Assembly (NCBI RefSeq): GCF_009711165.2
Contig: NZ_WMID02000008.1
Coordinates: 111,030-175,029, forward strand
DNA from: Flavobacterium sp. MC2016-06
GTDB lineage: Bacteria; Bacteroidota; Bacteroidia; Flavobacteriales; Flavobacteriaceae
Length of the DNA: 64,000 bases
Direction: 5' to 3'
This document shows, one piece after another, positions 18,436 through 25,888 of the stretch. Position numbers and translations under genes: made by a program. The notes under the pieces are model-generated. The model did no database searches, had not been told where the DNA came from, and saw only the letters and a program-made list of their open reading frames with translations. The first letter of the stretch is position 1, and every line of letters starts with the position of its first letter.

Positions 18436-19824
18436 ATGAAAAAAACAATTCTTTTAACTGTTTTGGTTCTAAACGGATTGACATCTTTTGCACAATCAAA
18501 CGATGAAAAAAACATTAAACTATTTTATAAAAAGGCTTTAACCGAATCTAAATGCTATACTTGGTTAGAATATTTGTCTAATGATATTGGGAGCCGTTTA
18601 TCAGGATCTAAAAATGCAGAAGCTGCAGTACAATACACCAAAAGTCAATTAGAAAGATTAGGACTTGATAAGGTATATTTACAAGAAGTAATGGTGCCGC
18701 ATTGGGTTCGAGGAGAAAAAGAAACAGCCTACATTTTAAATAATAAAATCAAAACAGTTGTGCCAATCTGCGCATTGGGCGGATCTGTGGCAACTGCAAA
18801 AACAGGACTTACTGCTGAGGTAATCGAAGTGCAGGGTATTGATGAATTAAAAACATTAGGTGATAAAGTAAAAGGAAAAATCGTGTTCTTTAACAGACCA
18901 ATGAATCCTGAAAATATTGAAACTTTTACATCTTACAGTGCTTGTGTAGATCAGAGATTTGCTGGAGCAAAAGAAGCAGCTAAATTTGGTGCAGTAGGAA
19001 CAATCGTTCGTTCGATGAATTTACGTTTAGATGATTTTCCTCACGCAGGAGCTCAAAGTTATGGCGATTTACCAAAAGAGCAATATATTCCAACAGCAGC
19101 AATCAGCACAAATGGAGCAGAATTATTAAGCGGAACTTTAAAAAGTAATCCAGCTTTAAAATTCTATTTCAAACAATCTTGCGAAACTTTGCCAGATGCT
19201 TTATCATATAATGTAATTGGAGAATTAACAGGAACAGAACACCCAGAAAATATTATGGTTGTTGGCGGACATTTAGATTCTTGGGATTTAGCAGACGGTT
19301 CTCAAGATGATGGAGCAGGAGTAGTACAAAGTATGGAAGTAATTCGTATCCTTAAAGACTTAAACTATAAACCTAAAAATACAATTCGCGTTGTATTGTT
19401 TATGAATGAAGAAAACGGTGGAAAAGGCGGTGCAAAATATGAAGAAGTTTCAAAAACAAATAATGAAAACCATATTTTTGCTTTAGAAAGCGATTCAGGC
19501 GGATTTACTCCAAGAGGATTTTCTATAGAAGCAGATGATGCAAACGTGAAAAAAATACAAGGATTTAAAGACCTTTTTGAGCCTTATTTAGTACATAGTT
19601 TCACAATTGGACACGCAGGTTCAGATATTAGTCATTTAACGTCTAAAGCGATTGTAAAAGCAGGTTTAAAACCAGATTCGCAGCGTTATTTTGATTATCA
19701 CCACGCAGCAAACGATAAATTTGATGCCGTTAGCAAAAGAGAATTAGAACTTGGAGCTGCTACAATGACAACTTTGATGTATTTAATAGATCAAACAGGA
19801 ATTGAACTTCCTAAAGCAAACTAA
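18436..19824 (+). CDS. Exported M28-family zinc peptidase
   Basis: Aminopeptidase/carboxypeptidase-type metalloprotease of 462 residues. I start at the ATG at 18436 because a signal peptide follows directly (KKTILLTVLVLNGLTSFAQ); an upstream ATG at 18301 lies inside a terminator. A PA-like insert occupies about residues 110-240 (GDKVKGKIVFFNRPM). The zinc site is complete: His in VVGGHLDSWD, bridging Asp in SQDDGAGV, Glu pair in MNEENGG, Asp in ALESDSGG, and His in YHHAAND. It is transcribed alone between two terminators. It probably trims peptides in the periplasm or outside the cell. Confidence 0.9.
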   Translation: MKKTILLTVLVLNGLTSFAQSNDEKNIKLFYKKALTESKCYTWLEYLSNDIGSRLSGSKNAEAAVQYTKSQLERLGLDKVYLQEVMVPHWVRGEKETAYILNNKIKTVVPICALGGSVATAKTGLTAEVIEVQGIDELKTLGDKVKGKIVFFNRPMNPENIETFTSYSACVDQRFAGAKEAAKFGAVGTIVRSMNLRLDDFPHAGAQSYGDLPKEQYIPTAAISTNGAELLSGTLKSNPALKFYFKQSCETLPDALSYNVIGELTGTEHPENIMVVGGHLDSWDLADGSQDDGAGVVQSMEVIRILKDLNYKPKNTIRVVLFMNEENGGKGGAKYEEVSKTNNENHIFALESDSGGFTPRGFSIEADDANVKKIQGFKDLFEPYLVHSFTIGHAGSDISHLTSKAIVKAGLKPDSQRYFDYHHAANDKFDAVSKRELELGAATMTTLMYLIDQTGIELPKAN

Positions 19825-19849
19825 GATTTTTTGAATCTTTAAAATATAG

Positions 19850-19881
19850 AAAGCTGCAAGTTTATATTTGCAGCTTTTTTT
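19850..19881 (+). terminator. Terminator after the M28 gene
   Basis: AAAGCTGCAA and TTGCAGCTTT form a stem with a T run. The facing gene on the minus strand ends 12 bp further on. Confidence 0.85.
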
Positions 19882-19892
19882 ATTTGTAAAAT

Positions 19893-20198
19893 TTAAAGCT
19901 TCATTACAATAGCATAATACAAAATGGTTATAGGAATATTAGAAAGTAATATTAGAATTTTAATACCAATATTTTTTCGCTGTTCTGTAAGCTTAATAAA
20001 TCGATCAACCAAATGAATTAGCATTACAGCGTTGAGAAATAAAATAGAAGCAGCAAAAGGCCATGCAATAACCAATATGCTAGAACTTTCGTTAGAGACG
20101 ATATAAAGCACAAATAAAACAGTGCTGATTACAAAAGATAAGATTGTTAAATCAATAGATTGAGTTTCCTCAAAATTTTTGTTGCTGATAGTTTTCAT
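19893..20198 (-). CDS. Small three-helix membrane protein, unknown function
   Basis: A 101-residue protein (start at the ATG read from 20198). Three hydrophobic stretches are visible at about residues 19-35, 41-62 and 79-98, with charged KLTEQRKN in the last loop. I do not recognise a family. It starts 4 bp after the stop of the Coq4-like gene, so the two are translated from one transcript. The upstream in-frame ATG at 20321 lies inside that gene and is less likely. Confidence 0.6.
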   Translation of the reverse strand: MKTISNKNFEETQSIDLTILSFVISTVLFVLYIVSNESSSILVIAWPFAASILFLNAVMLIHLVDRFIKLTEQRKNIGIKILILLSNIPITILYYAIVMKL

Positions 20199-20202
20199 AA
20201 GT

Positions 20203-20655
20203 TTAAATTTTAAAAGTTTTTTGAATAACATCAATAGGCATAAAAAGCAGATTTGAAAAGTCCAGATAATAAAAAGAATAAGCACTTTTACCTTTTTTAA
20301 ATTGCTGTAAAAAATAGCCAATCTTATTAGGGTAAAACACCGTTCCAGAGGTAATTACCAGAAACAAATACAAACTCAACTTTCCGTTTCCTAAAAGATA
20401 ATACTGCATTCCAATTTCTTCTTCAACAGAAATTCCGGTATTGGTTAAAACATGAATAATATCATGATCTTCCAATTTTGGCTGTATATCCAAATGGTTT
20501 TTATAAAGAAAATTACCTAGCCCAAATCCCAAACTATTTTCAGGATAATCTAGTAGAGCTATTTTTTCAATTTCCCAAGGTGCATTTTTCTTTAAATACT
20601 TCTGATAGGGTTTTTTAGTGTATTCGTACAAGTTCTCAATAAATTTATCCTTCAT
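20203..20655 (-). CDS. Coq4-family protein
   Basis: At 150 residues this is a short relative of the ubiquinone-biosynthesis scaffold Coq4. The diagnostic metal motif HDxxH-x11-E is intact: His64, Asp65, His68 and Glu80 in EDHDIIHVLTNTGISVEEE. Eukaryotic Coq4 is longer and has recently been linked to C1 decarboxylation of the quinone head group. Flavobacteria make menaquinone, so ubiquinone synthesis is not expected and the role here is unknown. A hydrophobic stretch near residues 92-108 (KLSLYLFLVITSGTVFYP) suggests membrane association. It is co-transcribed with the small membrane protein downstream. Confidence 0.75.
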   Translation of the reverse strand: MKDKFIENLYEYTKKPYQKYLKKNAPWEIEKIALLDYPENSLGFGLGNFLYKNHLDIQPKLEDHDIIHVLTNTGISVEEEIGMQYYLLGNGKLSLYLFLVITSGTVFYPNKIGYFLQQFKKGKSAYSFYYLDFSNLLFMPIDVIQKTFKI

Positions 20656-20703
20656 GGTTTTGGTTTTTAAAGTTCTTTGAAATTCAAAGTAAAATAGTAA
20701 ATA

Positions 20704-20735
20704 AAAAAGCTAACATAGATTTGAATTAGCTTTTT
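20704..20735 (-). terminator. Terminator after the YiiX-like gene
   Basis: AAAAAGCTAA pairs with TTAGCTTTTT, giving a T run on the minus strand just past the stop at 20743. Confidence 0.8.
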
Positions 20736-20742
20736 ATGCTTT

Positions 20743-21420
20743 TTAATAATTGTCTATTACGGTCACTAATAAATTAGAATCGGCTAAGTTAGAAGGAGAA
20801 ACAACCTTTTCCTCAAGCGGAATATCGTTTCCGTATCTTTCTTTTAATACTTTTTGAACCCTTTCATCTTCCAAATTAAAGTCTTTCATTTCCTGCAGTT
20901 TACACAATTCAATGCCAGCACCGTTTTTGTAGATTTTCCATATCAATTCAGAACAGTAAATTCTATTATCAGTCCATTCAAAATAAGCATCATATTCTTT
21001 GCCCATAAATTGATTTCCGTACGTCTTCATTTTTTGAAGCGTTTGTGCATTTAAAACAGTGGCAGCATTTTTCAGTCTTTTCACCACATATTTATGGTCT
21101 CTTCCGTGAGTAATCCAATCTTCAAGCGGCGTCATTCTTACAGGTTGAACAGCTTCAAAAACAAATTGCTTTCCATCTTTCATAAAAACAATTCCACAAT
21201 GCGAAAATTTAGATTTTGTAGCAATTCTCACAGCCTCACATTGACTTGATTCTGAAGTCTGAAATATAAGATCACCGTCTTGAATTTTAGCTAAAACAGC
21301 ACTTTCAGACTTAGTTTTCGCAAACGAATTAAGCGGAAAAACCAGCATTGTGACATATAGCGCACAAGCAAAACTGATTAAGAATGTAACGCCGAGAAAA
21401 ATGTATTTTGTCTTTTTCAT
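20743..21420 (-). CDS. YiiX-like permuted NlpC/P60 (papain-fold) hydrolase
   Basis: A 225-residue member of the circularly permuted NlpC/P60 superfamily, which cleaves amide or ester bonds in peptidoglycan, peptides or lipids. An N-terminal hydrophobic segment (residues 5-30) anchors or exports it. The permuted catalytic order is visible: GDLIFQTS opening the domain, His74 in FSHCGIV, Glu89 in FVFEAVQP, and the Cys nucleophile in IYCSELIW (about residue 155). It is transcribed alone, with its own terminator. The substrate is not evident. Confidence 0.82.
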   Translation of the reverse strand: MKKTKYIFLGVTFLISFACALYVTMLVFPLNSFAKTKSESAVLAKIQDGDLIFQTSESSQCEAVRIATKSKFSHCGIVFMKDGKQFVFEAVQPVRMTPLEDWITHGRDHKYVVKRLKNAATVLNAQTLQKMKTYGNQFMGKEYDAYFEWTDNRIYCSELIWKIYKNGAGIELCKLQEMKDFNLEDERVQKVLKERYGNDIPLEEKVVSPSNLADSNLLVTVIDNY

Positions 21421-21473
21421 TTTAAATAATTACAAATACAAAGTAAAGTACTTTGAAGCACAAAGTAAATAAT

Positions 21474-21511
21474 AAAAAAAATAGCTGCCAAATAAAATGA
21501 CAGCTATTTTT
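21474..21511 (-). terminator. Terminator after the beta-barrel protein gene
   Basis: AAAATAGCTG pairs with CAGCTATTTT, followed on the minus strand by a run of T, about 23 bp past the stop. Confidence 0.82.
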
Positions 21512-21533
21512 AAAATATAATTTCAAGTATCTT

Positions 21534-22439
21534 TTAGATTCTAAAGATTCCTCCAACAGCAATAATTCTTTCGAAAAAGAAGAAATCCTGTGAAGCTTTA
21601 TCTGCATTACTTGTTGTTGTTCTAATATCCTGCATGTTGATGTAACCACCTTTTAGCTCTCCTTGAAGGTAGAAATATTTGAAAAACGTGAAGTTAATTC
21701 CTGCTTTTGCAGATAAACCATATCCAGAAATATGAAAATCATCATGACGTTCCATTCCTAATAAAGTTGTATTTGTTTTAGGATATAAAAGTCCAGCTCC
21801 TAAACCTTCAGTTAAGTTAATCTGAACTTTATCTGTATTTGGTAAGCTAAACAATTTCGAAATATCGTCATGTCTAGAAACCTCAGTATTAATATAGTTC
21901 AAACCATCTGTATGTTCGTACATTAAAAAAGCAGTACCATTAGGATTAGTAACACCTTTATCATAACCACCTTCAATAGCACCACCTTGAGACATATCTA
22001 CAGGAGTGTTGTTGTAATGTCCATTGTAAATTGAACCAGCTTGATCTGCAGGTAAATTAATGTCACCAGTAACATTAGCAATTTGATTCTGAGTCATTAC
22101 ATATTTCATGTGATCCCAACCAATAGAAACACTATAGTGATCATTAATGAAATAACCCATTCTAAAGTTTGTTTGTGGAATCGTCATGTTTGCCGGATTT
22201 ACATAATCAATATGGTATCCTTTTGGTTTGTCATGAGCCTTCATATCACTAACTGTAAAGTTGTAATCTTTTCCTCTAAAGTTTACATCGGATTTAGTAT
22301 AACTATCTCTGTTACCACCCCATGAAACGAAGAATTTTCCTTTATTATGTGCTGTATATCTTTCAACAGCGATTTGTTCTTGTGCAAAAGTGTTTAGTGA
22401 AAAACACACTAAAGCGAAAAATAAAAATTTAGTTTTCAA
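21534..22439 (-). CDS. Putative outer-membrane beta-barrel protein
   Basis: A 301-residue protein with a clear signal peptide (MKTKFLFFALVCFSLNTFAQ). The mature part has alternating-residue strands with aromatic ends (KFFVSWGGN, YSVSIGWDHMKYV, GLSAKAGINFTFFKYFYLQG, GGYINMQDIRT) and ends FFFERIIAVGGIFRI, typical of a small outer-membrane barrel. It starts 19 bp after the kdsA stop on the same strand, so it is probably read from the kdsA transcript. That location suggests an envelope role, but no function can be assigned. Confidence 0.75.
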   Translation of the reverse strand: MKTKFLFFALVCFSLNTFAQEQIAVERYTAHNKGKFFVSWGGNRDSYTKSDVNFRGKDYNFTVSDMKAHDKPKGYHIDYVNPANMTIPQTNFRMGYFINDHYSVSIGWDHMKYVMTQNQIANVTGDINLPADQAGSIYNGHYNNTPVDMSQGGAIEGGYDKGVTNPNGTAFLMYEHTDGLNYINTEVSRHDDISKLFSLPNTDKVQINLTEGLGAGLLYPKTNTTLLGMERHDDFHISGYGLSAKAGINFTFFKYFYLQGELKGGYINMQDIRTTTSNADKASQDFFFFERIIAVGGIFRI

Positions 22440-22458
22440 TGAACGTAAGTATTAAAAT

Positions 22459-23277
22459 TTAAAATGAGTTAACTGTTTTTCTGATAGCAACCAATTTGGT
22501 CATTAGGCCTTCAAAATAGTCTAAATGCAGCATATTAGCACCATCACTTTTTGCGTTAGCAGGATCAAAATGAGTTTCGATAAAAATACCGTCTACACCA
22601 ACAGCAATACCAGCTTTGGCAACAGTTTCGATCATATCAGGTCTTCCACCAGTAACACCAGCCGTTTGGTTAGGCTGCTGCAAAGAATGCGTAACATCTA
22701 GAACCGTACTAGCATATTGCTGCATAGTAGGAATACCTCTAAAATCAACAATCATGTCTTGGTAACCAAACATAGTACCGCGATCTGTAACCATAACATT
22801 TTCGTTTTGACAGTCTAATACTTTTTGTACCGCATGTTTCATGCTTTCAGGACTCATAAATTGTCCTTTTTTCAAGTTTACCACTTTTCCAGTATTTGCT
22901 GCTGCAATAACCAAATCAGTTTGGCGAACCAAGAAAGCGGGGATTTGCAAAACATCTACGTATTGCGCTGCCATCTCAGCATCTTCATTAGTATGAATAT
23001 CTGTTACAGTAGGAATATGAAAAGTTTCAGAAACTTTTCTTAAAATTTTTAATGCTTTTTCGTCACCAATTCCAGAAAAGCTATCAATTCTAGAACGGTT
23101 GGCTTTTTTAAAAGATCCTTTAAAAACGTAAGGTATCTCAAGTTTGTCGGTAATACCAACTAATTTTTCAGCAATTCTCATAGCCATTTCTTCACCTTCA
23201 ATGGCGCAGGGACCCGCCAATAAAAAGAAGTTTCCGCTATCAGTATGCTTAATTTGTGGAATATGTTGTATGTTCAT
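22459..23277 (-). CDS. kdsA: 3-deoxy-8-phosphooctulonate (KDO-8-P) synthase
   Basis: Condenses phosphoenolpyruvate with arabinose 5-phosphate to KDO-8-phosphate, the first committed step to the KDO of lipopolysaccharide. Family motifs: FFLLAGPCAIEGEEM, FKGSFKKANRSR, GIGDEKALKIL, PTVTDIH, LQIPAFLVRQTDL, NLKKGQFMSPE, TDRGTMFGY, DVTHSLQQPN, and GIFIETHFDP. I use the ATG read from 23277 (272 residues). The alternative at 23301 overlaps a -7 box, so it would precede the transcript start. A beta-barrel gene follows after 19 bp. Confidence 0.97.
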   Translation of the reverse strand: MNIQHIPQIKHTDSGNFFLLAGPCAIEGEEMAMRIAEKLVGITDKLEIPYVFKGSFKKANRSRIDSFSGIGDEKALKILRKVSETFHIPTVTDIHTNEDAEMAAQYVDVLQIPAFLVRQTDLVIAAANTGKVVNLKKGQFMSPESMKHAVQKVLDCQNENVMVTDRGTMFGYQDMIVDFRGIPTMQQYASTVLDVTHSLQQPNQTAGVTGGRPDMIETVAKAGIAVGVDGIFIETHFDPANAKSDGANMLHLDYFEGLMTKLVAIRKTVNSF

Positions 23278-23298
23278 AATATGATTTTTTTGACTGCG

Positions 23299-23306
23299 CA
23301 AAGGTA
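23299..23306 (-). promoter_or_regulatory. -7 box TACCTTTG of kdsA
   Basis: Exact TAnnTTTG match on the minus strand, about 22 bp before the kdsA ATG. No -33 TTG is seen at the normal distance. It supports the shorter kdsA start. Confidence 0.5.
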
Positions 23307-23343
23307 GTCATGATTTATGAGTTAGAGATTAAGATTTAAGAAA

Positions 23344-23495
23344 TTTTTAAGAAGCCAATCCTGCTATCCGCTCTAATATTTTTTGCTAAACCCTTTTTTT
23401 CTAGAACTGTACAGGAGCTTCCGCTGGTCGCTCTGTCCAGCCCAGAAAAAATAGGATTTAGTAAAAAATGATTTCCGCTTTTATCAGGGCTAAAC
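23344..23495. repeat. GC-richer intergenic element upstream of kdsA
   Basis: The gap between kdsA and the next gene holds an island of higher GC with the words CCTGCTATCCGCTCT, CTAAACCC, GGAGCTTCCGCTGGTCGCTC and, mirrored, GGATTTAG, TTTCCGCTTTTATCAGGGCT. From memory, similar blocks are common between Flavobacterium genes. I see no ORF. It could be a transcribed structured element or a mobile palindrome. Confidence 0.5.
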
Positions 23496-23514
23496 TTAAT
23501 GGGATTAAGAAAAT

Positions 23515-23943
23515 TTAAGTTAATTTTTTAGTGATTTTTTTATAATAAATCCAGAATAAAATCTGTCCAAGAAAAAATAAGATACTCGCAAAAGTTTTTA
23601 TAAAAATTATCGTTTTGATTTGTATTATGAAATTTTCAGAATTAAATAATTGATAAAGATTTAATCTCATTATAAAAACTCCCGGAATAGTTAATAGAAA
23701 ATGAATCATAAACTTTTTAAGACTTATTTTATTCACGGTTTTAGAAAGTTTCCAGTAATAAAAGGAAACAAATAATAAAACAAAAAATTTAAATAATGCT
23801 CCAATTGGGTAAATTATGGTATTCCAGCCAGGAATGATTGAAGATAAAAAATCTGAATTCAGACAAAAAATCAAAATAGAATAAGGAAATATAAAAAGCA
23901 GTAAAAAGATAAAAATTACAAAAACAGTTCTAGTTTTAATCAT
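23515..23943 (-). CDS. Four-helix membrane protein, unknown function
   Basis: 142 residues with four hydrophobic stretches (about 5-28, 42-62, 76-96 and 108-132). Charged residues sit between helices, and the C-terminus is lysine-rich (YYKKITKKLT). No family is recognised. Codon use matches the neighbours. The next gene upstream on the same strand ends 43 bp away, so the two may form a unit. Confidence 0.65.
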   Translation of the reverse strand: MIKTRTVFVIFIFLLLFIFPYSILIFCLNSDFLSSIIPGWNTIIYPIGALFKFFVLLFVSFYYWKLSKTVNKISLKKFMIHFLLTIPGVFIMRLNLYQLFNSENFIIQIKTIIFIKTFASILFFLGQILFWIYYKKITKKLT

Positions 23944-23986
23944 ATTTTGAGTTTTATCTTATTCAGTTTCACATGCTAGACAACTA

Positions 23987-24433
23987 CTATGCTAATGATA
24001 TGTTTTCATGTTTTATTTTAGCCTTTATTTCTTCCAATTCCTTTTCAGCAGGCAATCGGTTAGCAATGGTTTTTACTATTAAATATTCTCCATTAAAAGA
24101 TACCGCTCTAATTTCTGAGTATTTCTTTTCATTTTTATAAATAACAAATTCTTTAATATCTTTTAGCTGCATTCTATTTTTAATTTTTGCATAACCCAAA
24201 AGCTTCATGTAAATTCCATCAATTATCTCATTTTTTTTTACATCTACACAACGCGAAATTTCCAAAATGCTATATCCTATATAAGTTATGACTACACAAG
24301 AAAGCAATTTTAAATTTTCATTCAAATTGTTTTGAAATAAATCTAACAACGAATAAGATGGTATTGCTACTAAAATTCCAATGAGTAATAGATAAAAAAT
24401 AGGATGAACTAATTCTTGTTTATTTAATCTCAT
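23987..24433 (-). CDS. Membrane protein with two N-terminal helices and a PH-like soluble domain
   Basis: 148 residues. Two hydrophobic segments at about 12-32 and 42-60 are followed by a soluble part with an alternating pattern (QLKDIKEFVIYKNEKKYSEIRAVSFNGEYLIV). This resembles the small bacterial PH-type membrane proteins seen across Bacteroidota. No family name can be given with certainty. Confidence 0.65.
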   Translation of the reverse strand: MRLNKQELVHPIFYLLLIGILVAIPSYSLLDLFQNNLNENLKLLSCVVITYIGYSILEISRCVDVKKNEIIDGIYMKLLGYAKIKNRMQLKDIKEFVIYKNEKKYSEIRAVSFNGEYLIVKTIANRLPAEKELEEIKAKIKHENISLA

Positions 24434-24550
24434 AATAATTTGATTTTATAGGCTTGCGAGTACAATCGCAACACTCGTACCCGCTAAAATATTAGTTTTT
24501 ATGTTTTGGTCTGCTAGCGCGCAATGTCATTGAGTTAAGAGATTTTTTCA

Positions 24551-24618
24551 AGCAGATTCTGCAGATTTGGGAGATTTTTTTATTCTTTTTCTGCTAAAAT
24601 CTGCTAAATCTGCGTGAA
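24551..24618. repeat. Palindromic GCAGATT/AATCTGC element
   Basis: GCAGATTCTGCAGATTT pairs imperfectly with AAATCTGCTAAATCTGCGTG. It lies 40-110 bp past the stop of a minus-strand lipoprotein gene and could terminate it. The same words form the palindrome at 38201-38251. Confidence 0.7.
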
Positions 24619-24660
24619 ACCTTTTTTATTTATTCCTTAGCTTAATGGCATAAAAATAAT

Positions 24661-25116
24661 CTAGTCCTTTTTCAATGACAATCCCATCGGAACCATCAAA
24701 ATTCCTTTTTCATAAACATTCAAATAAAGCTTAATAGGTTTTTTTTGGCCTTCCCATTTTAGTTCATAAACATTTAAGAATCCAGCACCCATATTACTTC
24801 TTTTGGTCGGAAAAGGGCAGCAGGTTTCTAATCTCGTGTACGTTAATTTTTCTCCGTTTGGACCAGCTAAAGCATTAAGAAAACGTGTTTCATTTACAGC
24901 CTCATTCTCTGTTGTATTTCGGTAAAAAATATTGACTGGATAATCGGGATCGTAGCCGTATTTTTTGTCTGTACTAAATAAAGTAATCGCAAATGTATTG
25001 TTCTTCTTCAAGATTAAATCTGGAGCATTATCATCTACATTTTTTAAAGTAGACCTCGTGCTGACGCAAGATGCGGTTGAAAGAATTAAAACGATAAAAA
25101 GTGCTATTTTTTTCAT
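24661..25116 (-). CDS. Lipoprotein of unknown function
   Basis: 151 residues with a type II signal (MKKIALFIVLILSTASC, Cys17). I start at the ATG read from 25116, because a -7 box at 25139-25146 lies inside the longer reading. Conserved-looking features are ITLFSTDKKYGYDPDYPVN, a Cys pair in RLETCCPF, and ELKWEGQKKPIKLYLNVYEKG. From memory, homologues in flavobacteria are sometimes labelled KDO-8-P aldolase. Nothing in this sequence resembles KdsA, so that label should not be propagated. Function unknown. Confidence 0.75.
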   Translation of the reverse strand: MKKIALFIVLILSTASCVSTRSTLKNVDDNAPDLILKKNNTFAITLFSTDKKYGYDPDYPVNIFYRNTTENEAVNETRFLNALAGPNGEKLTYTRLETCCPFPTKRSNMGAGFLNVYELKWEGQKKPIKLYLNVYEKGILMVPMGLSLKKD

Positions 25117-25138
25117 GTTTAAAGCATATTTTGTATTA

Positions 25139-25146
25139 CAAATGTA
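25139..25146 (-). promoter_or_regulatory. -7 box TACATTTG of the lipoprotein gene
   Basis: Exact TAnnTTTG match on the minus strand, 23 bp before the chosen ATG. No -33 element is seen at normal spacing. Confidence 0.4.
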
Positions 25147-25193
25147 AGTAGTAAAATCAAATTTTGACATAATCTAAATTAAGAAAGCATTGA

Positions 25194-25880
25194 TTAAATT
25201 TCAATACTATTCGTTTTAGGATTTAATTTTAAGATACCAATTACAATCAGATATTGTGCCACAAGATAAGTGAGCATAATAAAAAACGGACTTCTCTCTA
25301 TTGGAGTACTAAATTTATTAACTGCCAGAATACTGTCTGAGATTACAAAAAATACGGCGCCCAAGAAAATGTAACTATTACCAGGTTTGTCCCACGCCAA
25401 AAAGCCGCTAAAAGCAAACAAAAGCATTGTTGATATTACGCTGGCATAAACAATAACCGGAATCTCTAAATTGCCTAAAGTTGGCAATAAAAATGTAATC
25501 ATTCCAATTAGGTAGATTGCAATTGCAAGACTTCCAATTAAAAAAACAGCTTTATTTCTTTCACTGTGGGTTTTGGTTTGTTTATTAAAAAGGATACAAT
25601 AAAAAAGATGAGAGATTAAGAAAGAAACTAATCCTACGATAAAATAGATTTCGGCAATATCAGCAAAAAGTAAAATTACATCTCCAATCCAAGCAAATAA
25701 AAGCGCTTTTAGAAGTGTCTTTCGTAAAGGAAATTTAGGATGAAAATAAACTCCAAAACCTAAAAGCGGGATTAAAATAGGCTTTAATAATAAATCGAAA
25801 CTCTCATATTCTAAAAATAAAATAATGAGATAAAAAACGCTGAAGGCAATATAAATTTTTAAAAATATGGTGTTTTTCAT
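25194..25880 (-). CDS. YhhN-family lysoplasmalogenase-like membrane protein
   Basis: 228 residues with about eight transmembrane helices. Family marks include LLKPILIPLLGFGVYF near the N-terminus, LLKALLFAWIGDVILLF, FLISHLFYCILF, and FLGAVFFVISDSILAVNKF towards the end. The Asp residues in WIGDV and VISDS correspond to the conserved acidic residues of the family. YhhN proteins such as TMEM86 cleave the vinyl-ether bond of lysoplasmalogens, but in bacteria the substrate is often unproven. The gene begins 8 bp after the desaturase-family stop, so both are probably on one transcript. Confidence 0.85.
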   Translation of the reverse strand: MKNTIFLKIYIAFSVFYLIILFLEYESFDLLLKPILIPLLGFGVYFHPKFPLRKTLLKALLFAWIGDVILLFADIAEIYFIVGLVSFLISHLFYCILFNKQTKTHSERNKAVFLIGSLAIAIYLIGMITFLLPTLGNLEIPVIVYASVISTMLLFAFSGFLAWDKPGNSYIFLGAVFFVISDSILAVNKFSTPIERSPFFIMLTYLVAQYLIVIGILKLNPKTNSIEI

Positions 25881-25888
25881 AATAGGGG

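Noticed and set aside
23302..24660. tRNA or known riboswitch in the gaps around the small membrane-protein genes
   Set aside because: No cloverleaf with a TTC-arm consensus or recognisable riboswitch core was found on reading both strands.
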